DNA of 40,509 nt from an uncultured Anaerolineales bacterium (GCA_937960595.1 CALGPL010000061.1:1-40509); one strand, 5' to 3'; positions 15,437 to 24,623 are shown, counted from the stretch's first letter. The notes: generated by a model from the sequence alone, not told the origin. Program-made: numbers and translations.

Positions 15437-16218
15437 TGTTCCCCACCCTGTCGCTCGGCCCGCTCTCCATCCGGACCCCCGGCCTGCTCCTGCTGGTGGG
15501 CGTCTTTCTCGGCCTCAGCCTGGCCGAGCGCCACGCTGCCCGCCGCGGGCTGTCCCCCGACCGGTTGTACAGCCTGATCTTGCTTATCACCCTGACCGGT
15601 CTCGCCGGGGCCAGGCTGGCCTTCGCCGCCCAGCATCTCGCCGTCTTTCGCGCCGCGCCCCTGGGCCTGCTCTCCCTCGATCCTGCCCTGCTCGATCCGA
15701 TCGGCGGACTGGGGACGGCAGTCCTCGCTGCCCTGCTCGCCGGACGCCGTTGGCGGCCGGCCTTCTGGCCCACCCTCGACGCGCTCACGCCCGCCCTGGC
15801 CGTCGCGGCGGTCTTCGTTGGCCTGGCGCACCTGGCGGCCGGCAGCGCTTTCGGCGCACCCACCTCCCTGCCGTGGGGAATCTTCCTGTGGGGCGAAACG
15901 CGTCATCCAACGCAAATCTATCAGACGCTCGGTTCGGGCCTGATCCTGGCAGGCCTCTGGCGGCAGTTTGGGCGCTCGACGCCCCCCGGTCACCTGTTCC
16001 TGAAATTCACGGCCCTGACGGCCGGGGGGGCGCTCTTGGTGGAAGCCTTTCGCGCCGACAGCGTCGTCCTCTCTGGCGGCCTGCGCCAGACGCAGATCCT
16101 GGCCTGGATCATCCTGGCGTTCTCTCTGGGCCTGCTCGAACGCCGACCGACTACGTCGGCGGAATCGGCCGGCTCACCCCCGACCCACTCGTCGCAGGAC
16201 CGTTCCCTCTCCCAGTAA
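15436..16218 (+). CDS. Lgt-like polytopic membrane protein (divergent prolipoprotein diacylglyceryl transferase family)
   Basis: The 260-residue protein has about seven hydrophobic helices. Weak but recognisable Lgt features include the TPGLLLLVG start, PIGGLG and the late RHPTQIYQ motif. The catalytic signature of true Lgt (Arg/Asn/Glu around GRxGNFxNxE) is replaced by LAHLAAGSAFGAPT, so transfer of diacylglycerol to prolipoproteins is doubtful. Such Lgt-like proteins are sometimes encoded next to TlpA-type thioredoxins, and a shared thiol-related role is possible. The start overlaps the stop of the thioredoxin gene. The folB gene follows after about 10 bp. Confidence 0.72.
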   Translation: MFPTLSLGPLSIRTPGLLLLVGVFLGLSLAERHAARRGLSPDRLYSLILLITLTGLAGARLAFAAQHLAVFRAAPLGLLSLDPALLDPIGGLGTAVLAALLAGRRWRPAFWPTLDALTPALAVAAVFVGLAHLAAGSAFGAPTSLPWGIFLWGETRHPTQIYQTLGSGLILAGLWRQFGRSTPPGHLFLKFTALTAGGALLVEAFRADSVVLSGGLRQTQILAWIILAFSLGLLERRPTTSAESAGSPPTHSSQDRSLSQ

Positions 16219-16228
16219 AAAAGTGGCT

Positions 16229-16603
16229 ATGCGCAAAGACCGTGTTTTTATCGAAAATCTGCACATCCAGGCCATCCTGGGCGTCTATGAATGGGAGCGC
16301 CAAACGCCGCAGGAAGTCATCGTCAGCGTCTCGGTCTACACCGATACGCGTCGCGCTGCTCGCCTGGACGATATCACCGGCTGCGTGAACTACGCCGAAC
16401 TGGCAGACGAAATTCGCACCCTTGTTCAGCAGGCGCGGCGGTACACGGTCGAGGCCCTGGCCGAAGATATCGCCCGCCTATGCCTCCGCCGGCCCGAGGT
16501 CCGGAAAGCGACCGTCTGCGTCCGCAAGCCGCAAGCCATTGCGGGGGCCGAATCGGCGGGGGTGGAAATCGAGCGTCACCATCCTAGAACTGCAAAGGCA
16601 TAG
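16229..16603 (+). CDS. folB: dihydroneopterin aldolase
   Basis: This roughly 124-residue protein has the FolB hallmarks: [21 protein letters not shown] at the start, a central [11 protein letters not shown] and VEALAEDIA segment, and the C-terminal VRKPQAI. It converts dihydroneopterin to hydroxymethyl-dihydropterin in folate synthesis. A GTG two codons upstream is an alternative start. Neither start has a strong ribosome binding site, so coupling to the upstream gene is likely. Its 3' end overlaps the convergent folE gene by 20 bp, so two genes of the same pathway face each other tail to tail. Confidence 0.92.
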   Translation: MRKDRVFIENLHIQAILGVYEWERQTPQEVIVSVSVYTDTRRAARLDDITGCVNYAELADEIRTLVQQARRYTVEALAEDIARLCLRRPEVRKATVCVRKPQAIAGAESAGVEIERHHPRTAKA

Positions 16604-17219
16604 CCCCGCGGGCAATGTTTTCGAGGAATTCCTGACGAGTCGCCAAGTTGGCCCGGAAAGCGCCGTGCATGGCGGAGGTCGTCAGGCGGGCGTTGTGTTT
16701 CTGGACGCCGCGCATTGACATGCACAGGTGCAGCGCCTCGATGACCACGGCCACCCCCTGCGGCTTGAGTAAATCCCGCAAGAAATCGGCGATTTGGCGC
16801 GTCATCCGCTCCTGAACCTGCAGGCGGCGGGCGTACATGTCCACCACGCGGGGAATCTTCGACAGGCCCAACACCTTACCATCGGGAATGTAAGCCACAT
16901 GCGCTCGTCCAATAAACGGCAACATGTGATGTTCGCACAGGCTGTAGAATTCGATGTCGCGCACGAGAACCATCTCGTCGTATTTGACCTCGAAAAGGGC
17001 ATCGTTGACCAGCGCCTGCGGATCGACGCGGTAACCGGAGAGCAGTTCGGCGTAGGCCCGGGCGATCCGCTCAGGGGTGTTCTTCAGCCCATCGCGGCGC
17101 GGGTCCTCGCCGACCGCCTTCAGCAGTTGGACGACGGCCTTCTGGACCGCCTGGCTGTCGATCCCGCTGCGGGCGATGGTCTCTTCGGTCAGATTATCAT
17201 CGAAATCAACTGGTTTCAT
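16584..17219 (-). CDS. folE: GTP cyclohydrolase I
   Basis: The 211-residue enzyme has the type I FolE motifs: the zinc ligands in [10 protein letters not shown] and the later HLCMSMRG, and [20 protein letters not shown]. It converts GTP to dihydroneopterin triphosphate, the first step of folate and pterin synthesis. It therefore feeds the pathway of the convergent folB. No clear Shine-Dalgarno sequence precedes the ATG at 17219. The hpf terminator hairpin lies directly upstream, so folE expression depends on readthrough or on a promoter I cannot identify. Confidence 0.95.
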   Translation of the reverse strand: MKPVDFDDNLTEETIARSGIDSQAVQKAVVQLLKAVGEDPRRDGLKNTPERIARAYAELLSGYRVDPQALVNDALFEVKYDEMVLVRDIEFYSLCEHHMLPFIGRAHVAYIPDGKVLGLSKIPRVVDMYARRLQVQERMTRQIADFLRDLLKPQGVAVVIEALHLCMSMRGVQKHNARLTTSAMHGAFRANLATRQEFLENIARGAMPLQF

Positions 17220-17226
17220 AGTTCAT

Positions 17227-17258
17227 GAAAACTGGCCCGGCTGGGTCTCCGGGCCAGT
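17227..17258 (-). terminator. intrinsic terminator downstream of hpf
   Basis: On the minus strand a perfect 10-bp stem (17258-17249 with 17240-17231, 8-nt loop) is followed by TTTTC. It sits between hpf and the start of folE, eight bases from the folE ATG. Confidence 0.7.
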
Positions 17259-17279
17259 CGTATTTCCTTTCGCAAAATC

Positions 17280-17840
17280 TCAGCCGACCTTTGGCTCGAT
17301 CAGACCATAGGTGCCATCGCGGCGGCGATAGAGGACATTGATCTGACCGGTTTCGGCGTTGAAGAAAATGAAGAAATTGTCATGACTGAGCAGTTTCATC
17401 TGCTCGAGCGCTTCGGCCTCCGTCATGGGGTGCAGTTCGAAGGCTTTGCGGCGGACGATCTCGGACGAGCCGAGCGCCTCCTCTTCGGCGGCGACGGCGA
17501 CCACTTCGGCTGCCGAGCGGCCATCGCCCCGCCCGCGGCGGCGTTTGCCCTTGAGACGCTCCACCTGGCGTTCCATTTTATCCAGGGCGGCGTCGAAAGC
17601 CGTCAAGATTTCGTCGGCCCGCTCCTCGGTGCGCAAAATGTAACCGCGGCCGCGAATCGTAATCTGGGCCACAAAGCGATCGTTGGCATTGCGCGCCGAT
17701 TTGACATAGGTGACATCCACGCGCACTTCGTTGAGATTGCGCAAGAAGCGGCTCAATTTGCCGACCTTTTTGGTCAGAGTTTCGCGTACCTTGTCGGTCA
17801 AGTCCAGATTGCGTGCAAAGACTTCTGTTCTGACGGCCAT
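17280..17840 (-). CDS. hpf: ribosome hibernation promoting factor, long form
   Basis: The 186-residue protein has an N-terminal S30AE/HPF domain (about 1-100) with the basic RRRGRG stretch after it. A flexible Ala/Glu-rich linker leads to the C-terminal dimerisation domain typical of long HPF (residues about 133-184, FELHPMTEAEALEQM through GLIEP). Long HPF binds the 30S subunit and pairs ribosomes into inactive 100S dimers in slow growth. AGGAGG precedes the ATG at good spacing. It follows comF by 35 bp and is terminated by the hairpin at 17231-17258. Confidence 0.95.
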   Translation of the reverse strand: MAVRTEVFARNLDLTDKVRETLTKKVGKLSRFLRNLNEVRVDVTYVKSARNANDRFVAQITIRGRGYILRTEERADEILTAFDAALDKMERQVERLKGKRRRGRGDGRSAAEVVAVAAEEEALGSSEIVRRKAFELHPMTEAEALEQMKLLSHDNFFIFFNAETGQINVLYRRRDGTYGLIEPKVG

Positions 17841-17875
17841 AGGTTCCTCCTAAAGGTTGAGAATGGAATAAGGGG

Positions 17876-18637
17876 TTAAACGATCTTCAGGCCATGATGG
17901 GGCAGGGCACGTGCCAGGGTCAGCGCCAGCACCTGGCGGGCGCCTGCGGCAAGGACAGCCTGAGCGCAGGCCGAGAGCGTCGCGCCGGTCGTAGCGACAT
18001 CGTCCACGAGCAAGACCGTCTTGCCGCGCAGGCGAGACGAATCGGCCCAGAAAGCATCACGCATATTCTCGCGGCGCTCTGCGGCCGACAAGCCGACTTG
18101 CGAGCGAGTCTCTCGACAGCGCCGGACGGCGCCGGGGTCATACGGCCAGCCGTTAAAAACGGCCATCGGCCAGGCGAACAAGGCGACTTGATTATAGCCG
18201 CGCTCCTGCAAGCGCTGCCGCCCCAGCGGAATCGGCGCGACCAGGTCCACCGACCAGCCCTGGGCCGCCGCGAAAGCCGCCAGCGGGCGGGCCAGCGCCT
18301 CGCCCAGGGCCATATTCCGGCGGTATTTGAGACGATGCAATGCACTCCGCACCGGCTCCTCAAAAACAGCCCAGGAACGCAGCGCGTGATAGGCAGGAGG
18401 CGCAGCGCGGCAGGATGAACACAAATAACCTTCCGAAAGGGGAATACCACAGACTTCACAAAGGGGAGCAGGAACCGCCTGCACCCGTTCCTGGCAGTCC
18501 GGACACCAGCGATAGCCCGGACGACCACACCCGCCGCACTGAGGCGGATACAGCCAGTCGAGGCAGCCCCACCAATACCGGACAAAAGAATATGGCCAGG
18601 ACACAGTCCAACGGTTTTGGCTAAAAGCCCAGTCCAC
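17876..18637 (-). CDS. comF: ComF-family phosphoribosyltransferase-like protein
   Basis: The 253-residue protein has an N-terminal Cys-rich double zinc finger (CGGCGRPG, WCPDC, CEVCG, CSSC) and a C-terminal phosphoribosyltransferase domain with the PRPP loop VLLVDDVATTGAT. ComF proteins support DNA uptake in naturally competent bacteria through the cytoplasmic ComFA/PriA step. A GTG at 18637, which overlaps the end of tadC by 17 bp, is the best available start, but the ribosome binding site is weak. A GTG 11 codons later is an alternative. Its place at the end of a Tad/type IV-type pilus cluster is notable because such pili can bring DNA to the cell. Confidence 0.88.
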   Translation of the reverse strand: MDWAFSQNRWTVSWPYSFVRYWWGCLDWLYPPQCGGCGRPGYRWCPDCQERVQAVPAPLCEVCGIPLSEGYLCSSCRAAPPAYHALRSWAVFEEPVRSALHRLKYRRNMALGEALARPLAAFAAAQGWSVDLVAPIPLGRQRLQERGYNQVALFAWPMAVFNGWPYDPGAVRRCRETRSQVGLSAAERRENMRDAFWADSSRLRGKTVLLVDDVATTGATLSACAQAVLAAGARQVLALTLARALPHHGLKIV

Positions 18638-19571
18638 TGAAAGTCCGCCACAGGCGCAGGGCGGCGGGGGTCAGCAAGACGATCATGATGGTAGGAAAGA
18701 TGAACCCACCCATCGGCAAAAGCATTTTGATCGGCGCTTTGTGGGCTTCCTCTTCGGCGCGCTGGCGGCGCTTCATGCGCATCTGGTCTGACTGGATGCG
18801 CAAGACCTTGGCCATGCTGACGCCCAGTTGTTCACTCTGGATGATCGCCGCCACAAAACTGGTCATTTCGGGGATGCCGACTCGGTCGGCCATGTCCTTG
18901 AGCGCCTCGCGGCGGATCTTGCCCAACTGGATCTCGCGAATGACCCGTCCAAACGCCAGCGCCAGTTCGTTGTCCCACTTTTCGCTGATTTTGGACATGG
19001 CCGCGTCCAGGCCCAGGCCGGCTTCCACACAAATGGTCAACAGGTCGAGCGCGTCGGGCATCGCCTTGCGGATCGACTTCTGACGGCTGTTGATCCGGCT
19101 GCGCAGCCACAATTGCGGCATGAAGATGCCCAGGAAAATCAGCCCCAGGTTGATCAAAATCTCGACGCCGGCCGATAGCCCGCTCGAAACGCGCGAGAGC
19201 AGGAAGAAGAAGCCGCCCAGGAAAACCGGGATGATGATATTCAGCGAAAGGAACGCCGTCGGACTCAAACGGCCCGGATTGCCGGCCATTTCCAATTGTT
19301 TGGCCGTATTTTCTCGCACCCGCTCCGGCGTGATGCGGGCCGACAGCTCGCCGATCCTGACCATCATCGGGTAGATGACGCGGTCCACGAACGGCTGAGA
19401 CATTTCGATTTCTTCAAGCGAGGCCATTTCGCCCCGGCTGGCAAACTCGGCCAGCCGCGCCGAGAGCGGGTCCTCTTCCACCTTGCCGCGCCGCACTCCG
19501 GCGACGACCAACCCCGCCGCCCCCACCATGACGCCGACCAGGATCAGGATGACGATGATTGTGAGCCACAT
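18621..19571 (-). CDS. tadC: TadC-like type II secretion system F-domain membrane protein
   Basis: The 316-residue protein has an N-terminal helix (about 3-25), a pair of helices near residues 105-150 and a C-terminal helix. It also has the T2SSF domain (ALDLLTICVEAGLGLDAAM) expected for the platform proteins of Tad/Flp pilus systems. It should dimerise with TadB in the inner membrane beneath the CpaF ATPase. The ATG at 19571 follows GAGGTG and lies one base after the stop of tadB. An upstream start within tadB is not needed. Confidence 0.9.
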   Translation of the reverse strand: MWLTIIVILILVGVMVGAAGLVVAGVRRGKVEEDPLSARLAEFASRGEMASLEEIEMSQPFVDRVIYPMMVRIGELSARITPERVRENTAKQLEMAGNPGRLSPTAFLSLNIIIPVFLGGFFFLLSRVSSGLSAGVEILINLGLIFLGIFMPQLWLRSRINSRQKSIRKAMPDALDLLTICVEAGLGLDAAMSKISEKWDNELALAFGRVIREIQLGKIRREALKDMADRVGIPEMTSFVAAIIQSEQLGVSMAKVLRIQSDQMRMKRRQRAEEEAHKAPIKMLLPMGGFIFPTIMIVLLTPAALRLWRTFSGLGF

Positions 19572-19572
19572 A

Positions 19573-20532
19573 TCACACCTCGATGTTCGCAATGCGTGTC
19601 ATCGTGAAATATCCCAGAACGATCAAGATGGCCGCCAAGCCCAAGGCGATTCCTCCGCAAACGATATTTTCCGGCTTGAAGAACTCCCGAATGTAATCCG
19701 GATTGATGAACCACAGAATGCAAATCAGGCCGACAGGCAGGAGAGAAAGAAGGCGGCCGGAATACATGACCTGCGAGGTCAGAACCCGGATCTCGCCCTT
19801 GATGCGAATACGCTCTCGGATCGTGTAAGAAATCACGTCCAGGATTTCGGCCAGGTTGCCGCCCACCTCGCGCTGCACGTTGATGGCCGTGATGACGAAG
19901 TCGAGGTCTTCGCTGGGGATGCGGCGCAACAGATTGTCCAGGGCACGCTCCATGGGGATGCCCAGTTGAATCTCCTGCACCACGCGGCGGAATTCGTCGC
20001 ACAGCGGAGACGGCATCTCCTTGCTGACTGCTTCCATGGCCTGCAAGGTCGAAAAGCCGGCCCGCAAACCGTTGACCATCAGGTTCAACATATCCGGCAA
20101 CTGGTCGTTGAAACGAATCAGCCGCCGCCTTTGCTGCTGCTTGACATACAGGCGAGGCAACAACAACCCCACCACCCCGCCGATGATGGCCGAGACCACA
20201 TTCCGACCGCCGATCAAATAGGCCAGGGCGGCTACGACGATCACCGCGATGATAAAGAGAGCGATGTACTCGCCCGGCTTGAACTTCAAATCAGCCTGCG
20301 CCAGTTCCTTGGAGATCTTCTCGCCCCAACTCGACCTCTCGACGCGCTTGTTGACCCAATCCGTCAGGGCGGACGTTTCTGGCTTCCCGGTCTCCGGCTT
20401 CTCTTCCTCGAGATATTTCCCCAGGCGCTCTTCCAGGTCGGCACGCTTGCTGGTCACCGAGACCACCATGCCGATAATCAAAAGGAGGAGGATTAAACCG
20501 CCGCCAATGAACAGGATCGTGATTGGATCCAT
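19573..20532 (-). CDS. tadB: TadB-like type II secretion system F-domain membrane protein
   Basis: The 319-residue inner-membrane platform protein has an N-terminal helix, a charged segment with EEEKPETGKPE, a helix pair (about 90-130) and a T2SSF domain (QLPDMLNLMVNGLRAGFSTLQAMEAV region). The terminal helices follow. The best start is the ATG at 20532, seven bases after AGGTG. An ATG two codons earlier is abutted by that site and less likely. It is 40 bp from the ATPase gene and one base from tadC. Confidence 0.9.
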   Translation of the reverse strand: MDPITILFIGGGLILLLLIIGMVVSVTSKRADLEERLGKYLEEEKPETGKPETSALTDWVNKRVERSSWGEKISKELAQADLKFKPGEYIALFIIAVIVVAALAYLIGGRNVVSAIIGGVVGLLLPRLYVKQQQRRRLIRFNDQLPDMLNLMVNGLRAGFSTLQAMEAVSKEMPSPLCDEFRRVVQEIQLGIPMERALDNLLRRIPSEDLDFVITAINVQREVGGNLAEILDVISYTIRERIRIKGEIRVLTSQVMYSGRLLSLLPVGLICILWFINPDYIREFFKPENIVCGGIALGLAAILIVLGYFTMTRIANIEV

Positions 20533-20572
20533 AGCCATCACCTGCCGATCATGAAGTCGCGAGAGTCCAAAC

Positions 20573-21991
20573 TCAATACCGCCGCCGTTCGCCGACGCCA
20601 AAAATGGAAGGTGGAAGGTGAATGCCCGCAGCCTCGATCTTGTCCATAAATTTCGGCCGCAGACCGGTCGGGCGCAGCCGGCCCACCACCTTGCCGTTCT
20701 CGTAGCCGGTCTGTTCGAACGTAAAGATCTCCGTCATCGTAATCACATCCCCCTCCATGCCGCTGACCTCGGTGATGCTGACCACCTTGCGCGAACCATC
20801 GCGCAGGCGCTCCTGGTGGATGACCATATCGATCGCCGAGGCAATCTGCTCGCGAATGGCGCGCACGGGCAGGTCCATGCCGGCCATCAGGGTCATCGTC
20901 TCCAGACGGGAGAGGGTGTCGCGCGGCGAGTTCGAGTGCGCCGTGGTCATCGAACCATCGTGGCCGGTGTTCATGGCCTGCAACATATCGAGGGCGGCCT
21001 CGTCGCGGATCTCGCCGACGATGATGCGGTCGGGACGCATACGCAGCGAGTTGATCACCAATTGCCGGATGGTGATTTCGCCGCGCCCCTCGATGTTCGG
21101 CGGGCGCGATTCGAGCGTGACCACGTGCTCCTGGCGCAACTGCAACTCGGCCGCGTTTTCGATCGTAATGATGCGCTCGTCGCCGGGAATGAAACTGGAC
21201 AAAATGTTGAGCAGGGTCGTCTTGCCCGAACCGGTGCCGCCCGAGATGACGATGTTCAATTTCGCCTCGACGGCCGCCTTGATGAATTGAATGGCCTCCG
21301 GCGTAATCGAGCCGTACTGAATCAACTGCTCGATGGTAATCGGGTTCTTGGCGAACTTACGGATGGTCAGCACCGGCCCAACCAGCGAGATGGGAGGGAT
21401 GACGGCGTTGACGCGCGAGCCGTCGGGCAGGCGGGCGTCCACATACGGGCTCGACTCGTCGATGCGGCGTCCGAGCGGGGCGACGATGCGGTCGATGATG
21501 CGCATCACGTGGTCGTTGCTCTCGAAGGTCACCGGCACGCGGTGAATCTTGCCCTTGCGCTCGATGTAGATGTTCTTCGCCCCGTTGACCATGATCTCCG
21601 TCACCGACTCGTCCTCGAGCAGCGGCTGGAGCGGGCCAAAGCCCAGGATTTCGGCCGCAATCTGCTCGAACAGGCGCGCCCGTTCCGGCCGGGAAAGAAC
21701 GATATTCTCTTCCGACAGAATTTGTTCGAACAATTCCTGAATCGTGCGCCGAACCTCGTCGGTGCGGCTGATGTCCATCGAGGGGTCCAGTTCCGCCAGC
21801 AGTTTGTTCTGGACGCGCGTCTTCAGGTCGAAATAGGTGCCGGCCTGAGGCGCGGCGCTGGGAGCGACGACTCGCCGCGCCTGCAGTTGAGAAAGCCGCG
21901 AGCCTTCCCCGGGCGAGGACGACGGCAAATTCGAAGTCGGCTGGGCCTCGCCGCCAGATTGGCCTTGCTCGATCCGTTTGAGTAAAGACAT
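20573..21991 (-). CDS. cpaF: CpaF/TadA-type secretion ATPase
   Basis: The 472-residue ATPase powers Tad pilus assembly. The N-terminal 80 residues are polar and probably disordered. The core has the Walker A loop GGTGSGKTT (about 254-262), the Asp-box region DERIITIEN, the Walker B region RIIVGEIRDEAALDM, and the His box TGHDGSMTTAHSNSP. It forms a hexamer under the TadB/TadC platform. AGGAGG precedes the ATG at ideal spacing. It lies 14 bp downstream of cpaE, in the usual Tad order. Confidence 0.95.
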   Translation of the reverse strand: MSLLKRIEQGQSGGEAQPTSNLPSSSPGEGSRLSQLQARRVVAPSAAPQAGTYFDLKTRVQNKLLAELDPSMDISRTDEVRRTIQELFEQILSEENIVLSRPERARLFEQIAAEILGFGPLQPLLEDESVTEIMVNGAKNIYIERKGKIHRVPVTFESNDHVMRIIDRIVAPLGRRIDESSPYVDARLPDGSRVNAVIPPISLVGPVLTIRKFAKNPITIEQLIQYGSITPEAIQFIKAAVEAKLNIVISGGTGSGKTTLLNILSSFIPGDERIITIENAAELQLRQEHVVTLESRPPNIEGRGEITIRQLVINSLRMRPDRIIVGEIRDEAALDMLQAMNTGHDGSMTTAHSNSPRDTLSRLETMTLMAGMDLPVRAIREQIASAIDMVIHQERLRDGSRKVVSITEVSGMEGDVITMTEIFTFEQTGYENGKVVGRLRPTGLRPKFMDKIEAAGIHLPPSIFGVGERRRY

Positions 21992-22005
21992 CAGAACCTC
22001 CTACC

Positions 22006-23241
22006 TCACCTGCGAATGCGCTCCGCTTCCAAATTGTCCACCGCTAAGAGGCGGGCGCGGAGCGCCTCGGCAAGCATGAAAATTCCCCGGGCAGCGGGCT
22101 GGGTTTTGTTATCCAGCACGAAAGGCACGCCCCGATTGACCGAGGGGATGACCACCCGCTCGTCCAGAGGGATGACCGCCACGACTTCCTGCTTGAGATT
22201 TTCGCCGACCTTTTCGGGAGTGATGGCAATGCGTCGGTCGAAGCGGTTCATGGTGAAAGCGACTTTGCCGGCCGGAATGCCCATCGTCTGCAACAAATCC
22301 AGGAACAGCCGCCCGTCTTTGATCGAGGGAATGTCCTGCGTCGTGATCAGGACGACCGTGTCACAAACATCCAAAACGGCCAGGGTCACATCGTTCAGAT
22401 ACGAACAGGTGTCCACGACCACATAGGCATAGAGGCGGCGCAAGTATTCGAGCAGTTCGGCGACCTGTTCCGGCTTGACGCTCTCGGCCTGTTCGGGGCG
22501 CGAAGGCGCGGCCAGCACGTGGACTCCCGAAGCGGCATGTTTGATCATCACGCTCTCGACGATCTCCGGATCCAATTCGGAGGCCCGCGGGGCCAGATCG
22601 AGGATCGTGTTCTTGCCCTGTTCGTTCAAGAACACGGCCACGTCCCCGAACTGGAGGTTGGCATCCACCAGGGCGACGCGCGTATCCTCGTTGTTCAGCG
22701 CCAAAGCCAGGTTGACCGCGACCGTTGTGCATCCCGTTCCGCCTTTGGGGCTATAGACCATGATGATCTTTCCCTGGGCGGCGGCGCCTAGCGGCATGGC
22801 CTGAGGCAATCCGGCCACCGGGGCGGCGTAGATTTGGGCGCTTTTCGATCGCTCCTCGCGCGCCATCGCGCCGGCGCGCCGGATGGCGGCGGTCAATTCA
22901 TCGGCCATGGGAGGCTTGGTAAGAAAATCGCGCGCCCCCACGAGCATGGCCCGTCGCATGTAGTTCTGATCGCCCTGGACCGAGAGAATGACCACCTGCA
23001 CATAGGGCATCTTTTGCCGGATCGCCTCGGTCGCCGTAATCCCGTCCATGTCCGGCATGTTGATGTCCATCAACACCACGTCGGGGGACAGTTCCTGCGA
23101 CATCTGAATCGCTTCGCGACCGCTGCGGGCAGCGCCCACCACCTCGATGTCCGATTCGAACTGCAATAATTTGCGGACGTTCTCGCGCGTGTCGGCCACA
23201 TCGTCGACGATCAGAACTTTGATCTTGTCACCATCTGCCAT
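22006..23241 (-). CDS. cpaE: CpaE/TadZ-type protein: receiver domain fused to MinD-like ATPase
   Basis: In this 411-residue protein, residues 1-125 form an apparently complete receiver domain with acidic pocket IVDD and phosphoacceptor Asp59 in VLMDINMPDMDG, plus Lys in FLTKP. Residues 155-395 form a MinD/ParA-like ATPase with the deviant Walker A YSPKGGTGCTT. CpaE/TadZ places the Tad machine in the cell. Many homologues have a degenerate receiver, whereas here the phosphorylation residues are all present, so control by phosphorylation is plausible. GGAGAT precedes the ATG. Confidence 0.92.
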   Translation of the reverse strand: MADGDKIKVLIVDDVADTRENVRKLLQFESDIEVVGAARSGREAIQMSQELSPDVVLMDINMPDMDGITATEAIRQKMPYVQVVILSVQGDQNYMRRAMLVGARDFLTKPPMADELTAAIRRAGAMAREERSKSAQIYAAPVAGLPQAMPLGAAAQGKIIMVYSPKGGTGCTTVAVNLALALNNEDTRVALVDANLQFGDVAVFLNEQGKNTILDLAPRASELDPEIVESVMIKHAASGVHVLAAPSRPEQAESVKPEQVAELLEYLRRLYAYVVVDTCSYLNDVTLAVLDVCDTVVLITTQDIPSIKDGRLFLDLLQTMGIPAGKVAFTMNRFDRRIAITPEKVGENLKQEVVAVIPLDERVVIPSVNRGVPFVLDNKTQPAARGIFMLAEALRARLLAVDNLEAERIRR

Positions 23242-23317
23242 GCACCATCTCCAAAAGAAGAAGTGATAACGTTAACAATCTCGGCCCGGTGGGAAGAACC
23301 GGCCGCCGTCCGACGGT

Positions 23318-24442
23318 TTATTCCGGAGAGACAACAATCACATCGTTCGGCAAGTACGGCGGCACCAATTCGTCGATGCGGGGCGTGATTGCATACGGCA
23401 CTTTGGCCGGAACAGAAATGTAATACTGGGTCAACACCGTGGGAAGCGTGGCCGACTCCGTAGGCGGATAAGGCCCCAAGTCGTTCGGATTGCGCAGGGC
23501 CAGGGTAATCTGAGCCCCACTGTAAATGAGAAAGTTCAGGGTGACCGCATCCTGCTGATTGACCATCAGGGTTACGATATCCGGGCGTTCGATAGCCGCC
23601 GCCGTCGGCTCTTCTGCGGGAACGGTTTGAGCATTGTCCGCCGCGGCGCCTGGAGCGTTGGCCTGGTCGGCGGCGGGTGCGCCCGGCAGCGGGAAGGTCC
23701 CGACGTGCAAGATTTGCGCCCGCTGCATGATCAACTGCGAGACCAGGCGCGGCCGCTGCGGCTCAGAAGGAATGATGTACAGGGCCTGATCGCCCCAGAC
23801 CGGATCCGCTTCCGTGCGGCCCTGCGGACCGCTGCCGGCAATCAAATCAACGGTCATCGTCAAGACCGGCGCAATGATCGGCCCCTCCATCCTGCCCGCG
23901 CCGGCCAGCAGGCTGGTATTGTTGGGCAGGACCGTCTGATAATTCGAGTCCACATCCACCAGGAGCATGGTGACGATTACATCTACGTAATCGCCATCGC
24001 GGATGCCGAAGGCGACCGAGGATAGACGCGTGATCGGGATGGAAATGGCCGTATAGCCCGGCGGAATGAGAGGCGCCCAAGGAGAACCCGGCAAATTGAC
24101 CTGACCAGGTGTTAGGGAAACCATCGAAGTGGTGATCCACATGCCTTGCTCGATCGTATAGCGGGCATACTGACCAACCACATCGCCGACATTTTGGTAG
24201 GTGCCTTCTACCATCATGTCTTGGGGAATTTCACGGGTCTGAAGCATCTCTGCCGTGATCTGCGTGCCGGCATAGATCTTTTGGCCGGCAGTCACGACTT
24301 GAGTGGTCAGCACGACCGGCGTAGGAGTCGCCTCGGCCTCCTGTGCAGCGCCGCCGCCCTGCATCATGTAGTACAGGACCGCGAAAATCACAACGACAAT
24401 CACAATCAGCACAAGGTAGATGAGAATCCGATTGCGTCGCAT
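23318..24442 (-). CDS. cpaB: CpaB/RcpC-like pilus assembly protein
   Basis: The 374-residue protein has an N-terminal anchor helix (about 5-27) and a low-complexity segment. A SAF/AFP-like domain follows (VVTAGQKIYAGTQITAEMLQTREIP), typical of CpaB/RcpC. The rest is an extracytoplasmic beta-rich region with an Ala/Pro-rich insert near 250-280. CpaB proteins act at the periplasmic or cell-wall side of the Tad system, probably guiding the pilus. The ATG at 24442 follows AAGGAG at ideal spacing. It is the first gene of the tad cluster. A prepilin, a peptidase and a secretin are not in the window. Confidence 0.85.
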   Translation of the reverse strand: MRRNRILIYLVLIVIVVVIFAVLYYMMQGGGAAQEAEATPTPVVLTTQVVTAGQKIYAGTQITAEMLQTREIPQDMMVEGTYQNVGDVVGQYARYTIEQGMWITTSMVSLTPGQVNLPGSPWAPLIPPGYTAISIPITRLSSVAFGIRDGDYVDVIVTMLLVDVDSNYQTVLPNNTSLLAGAGRMEGPIIAPVLTMTVDLIAGSGPQGRTEADPVWGDQALYIIPSEPQRPRLVSQLIMQRAQILHVGTFPLPGAPAADQANAPGAAADNAQTVPAEEPTAAAIERPDIVTLMVNQQDAVTLNFLIYSGAQITLALRNPNDLGPYPPTESATLPTVLTQYYISVPAKVPYAITPRIDELVPPYLPNDVIVVSPE

Positions 24443-24482
24443 AGGGCACTCCTTGGATAGAGAATGGACAGCAGACAATCTC

Positions 24483-24488
24483 ATTATA
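24483..24488 (-). promoter_or_regulatory. -10 element of the tad operon promoter
   Basis: A perfect TATAAT on the minus strand (24488-24483), with a start expected about 35 nt before the cpaB ATG. The -35 region is weak. The position between the kinase-gene terminator and cpaB makes it the likely promoter for cpaB through comF. Confidence 0.55.
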
Positions 24489-24543
24489 CAGTAAAAATCC
24501 GGCGCTTACCACTTACCCCAAAATGAGACGTTGGTCATAGACG

Positions 24544-24573
24544 AAAAAGGACCCTGCGAGCCCGGCAGAGTCC
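24544..24573 (-). terminator. intrinsic terminator of the regulator/kinase operon
   Basis: On the minus strand GGACTCTGC (24573-24565) pairs with GCAGGGTCC (24557-24549) through one G-U pair around a 7-nt loop, followed by TTTTT. It separates the kinase gene from the tad operon. Confidence 0.82.
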
Positions 24574-24623
24574 TTTGCCCGATGGTTGGCCTTCGATGCT
24601 TGACTTAAAAATCCTTTCTGTCT

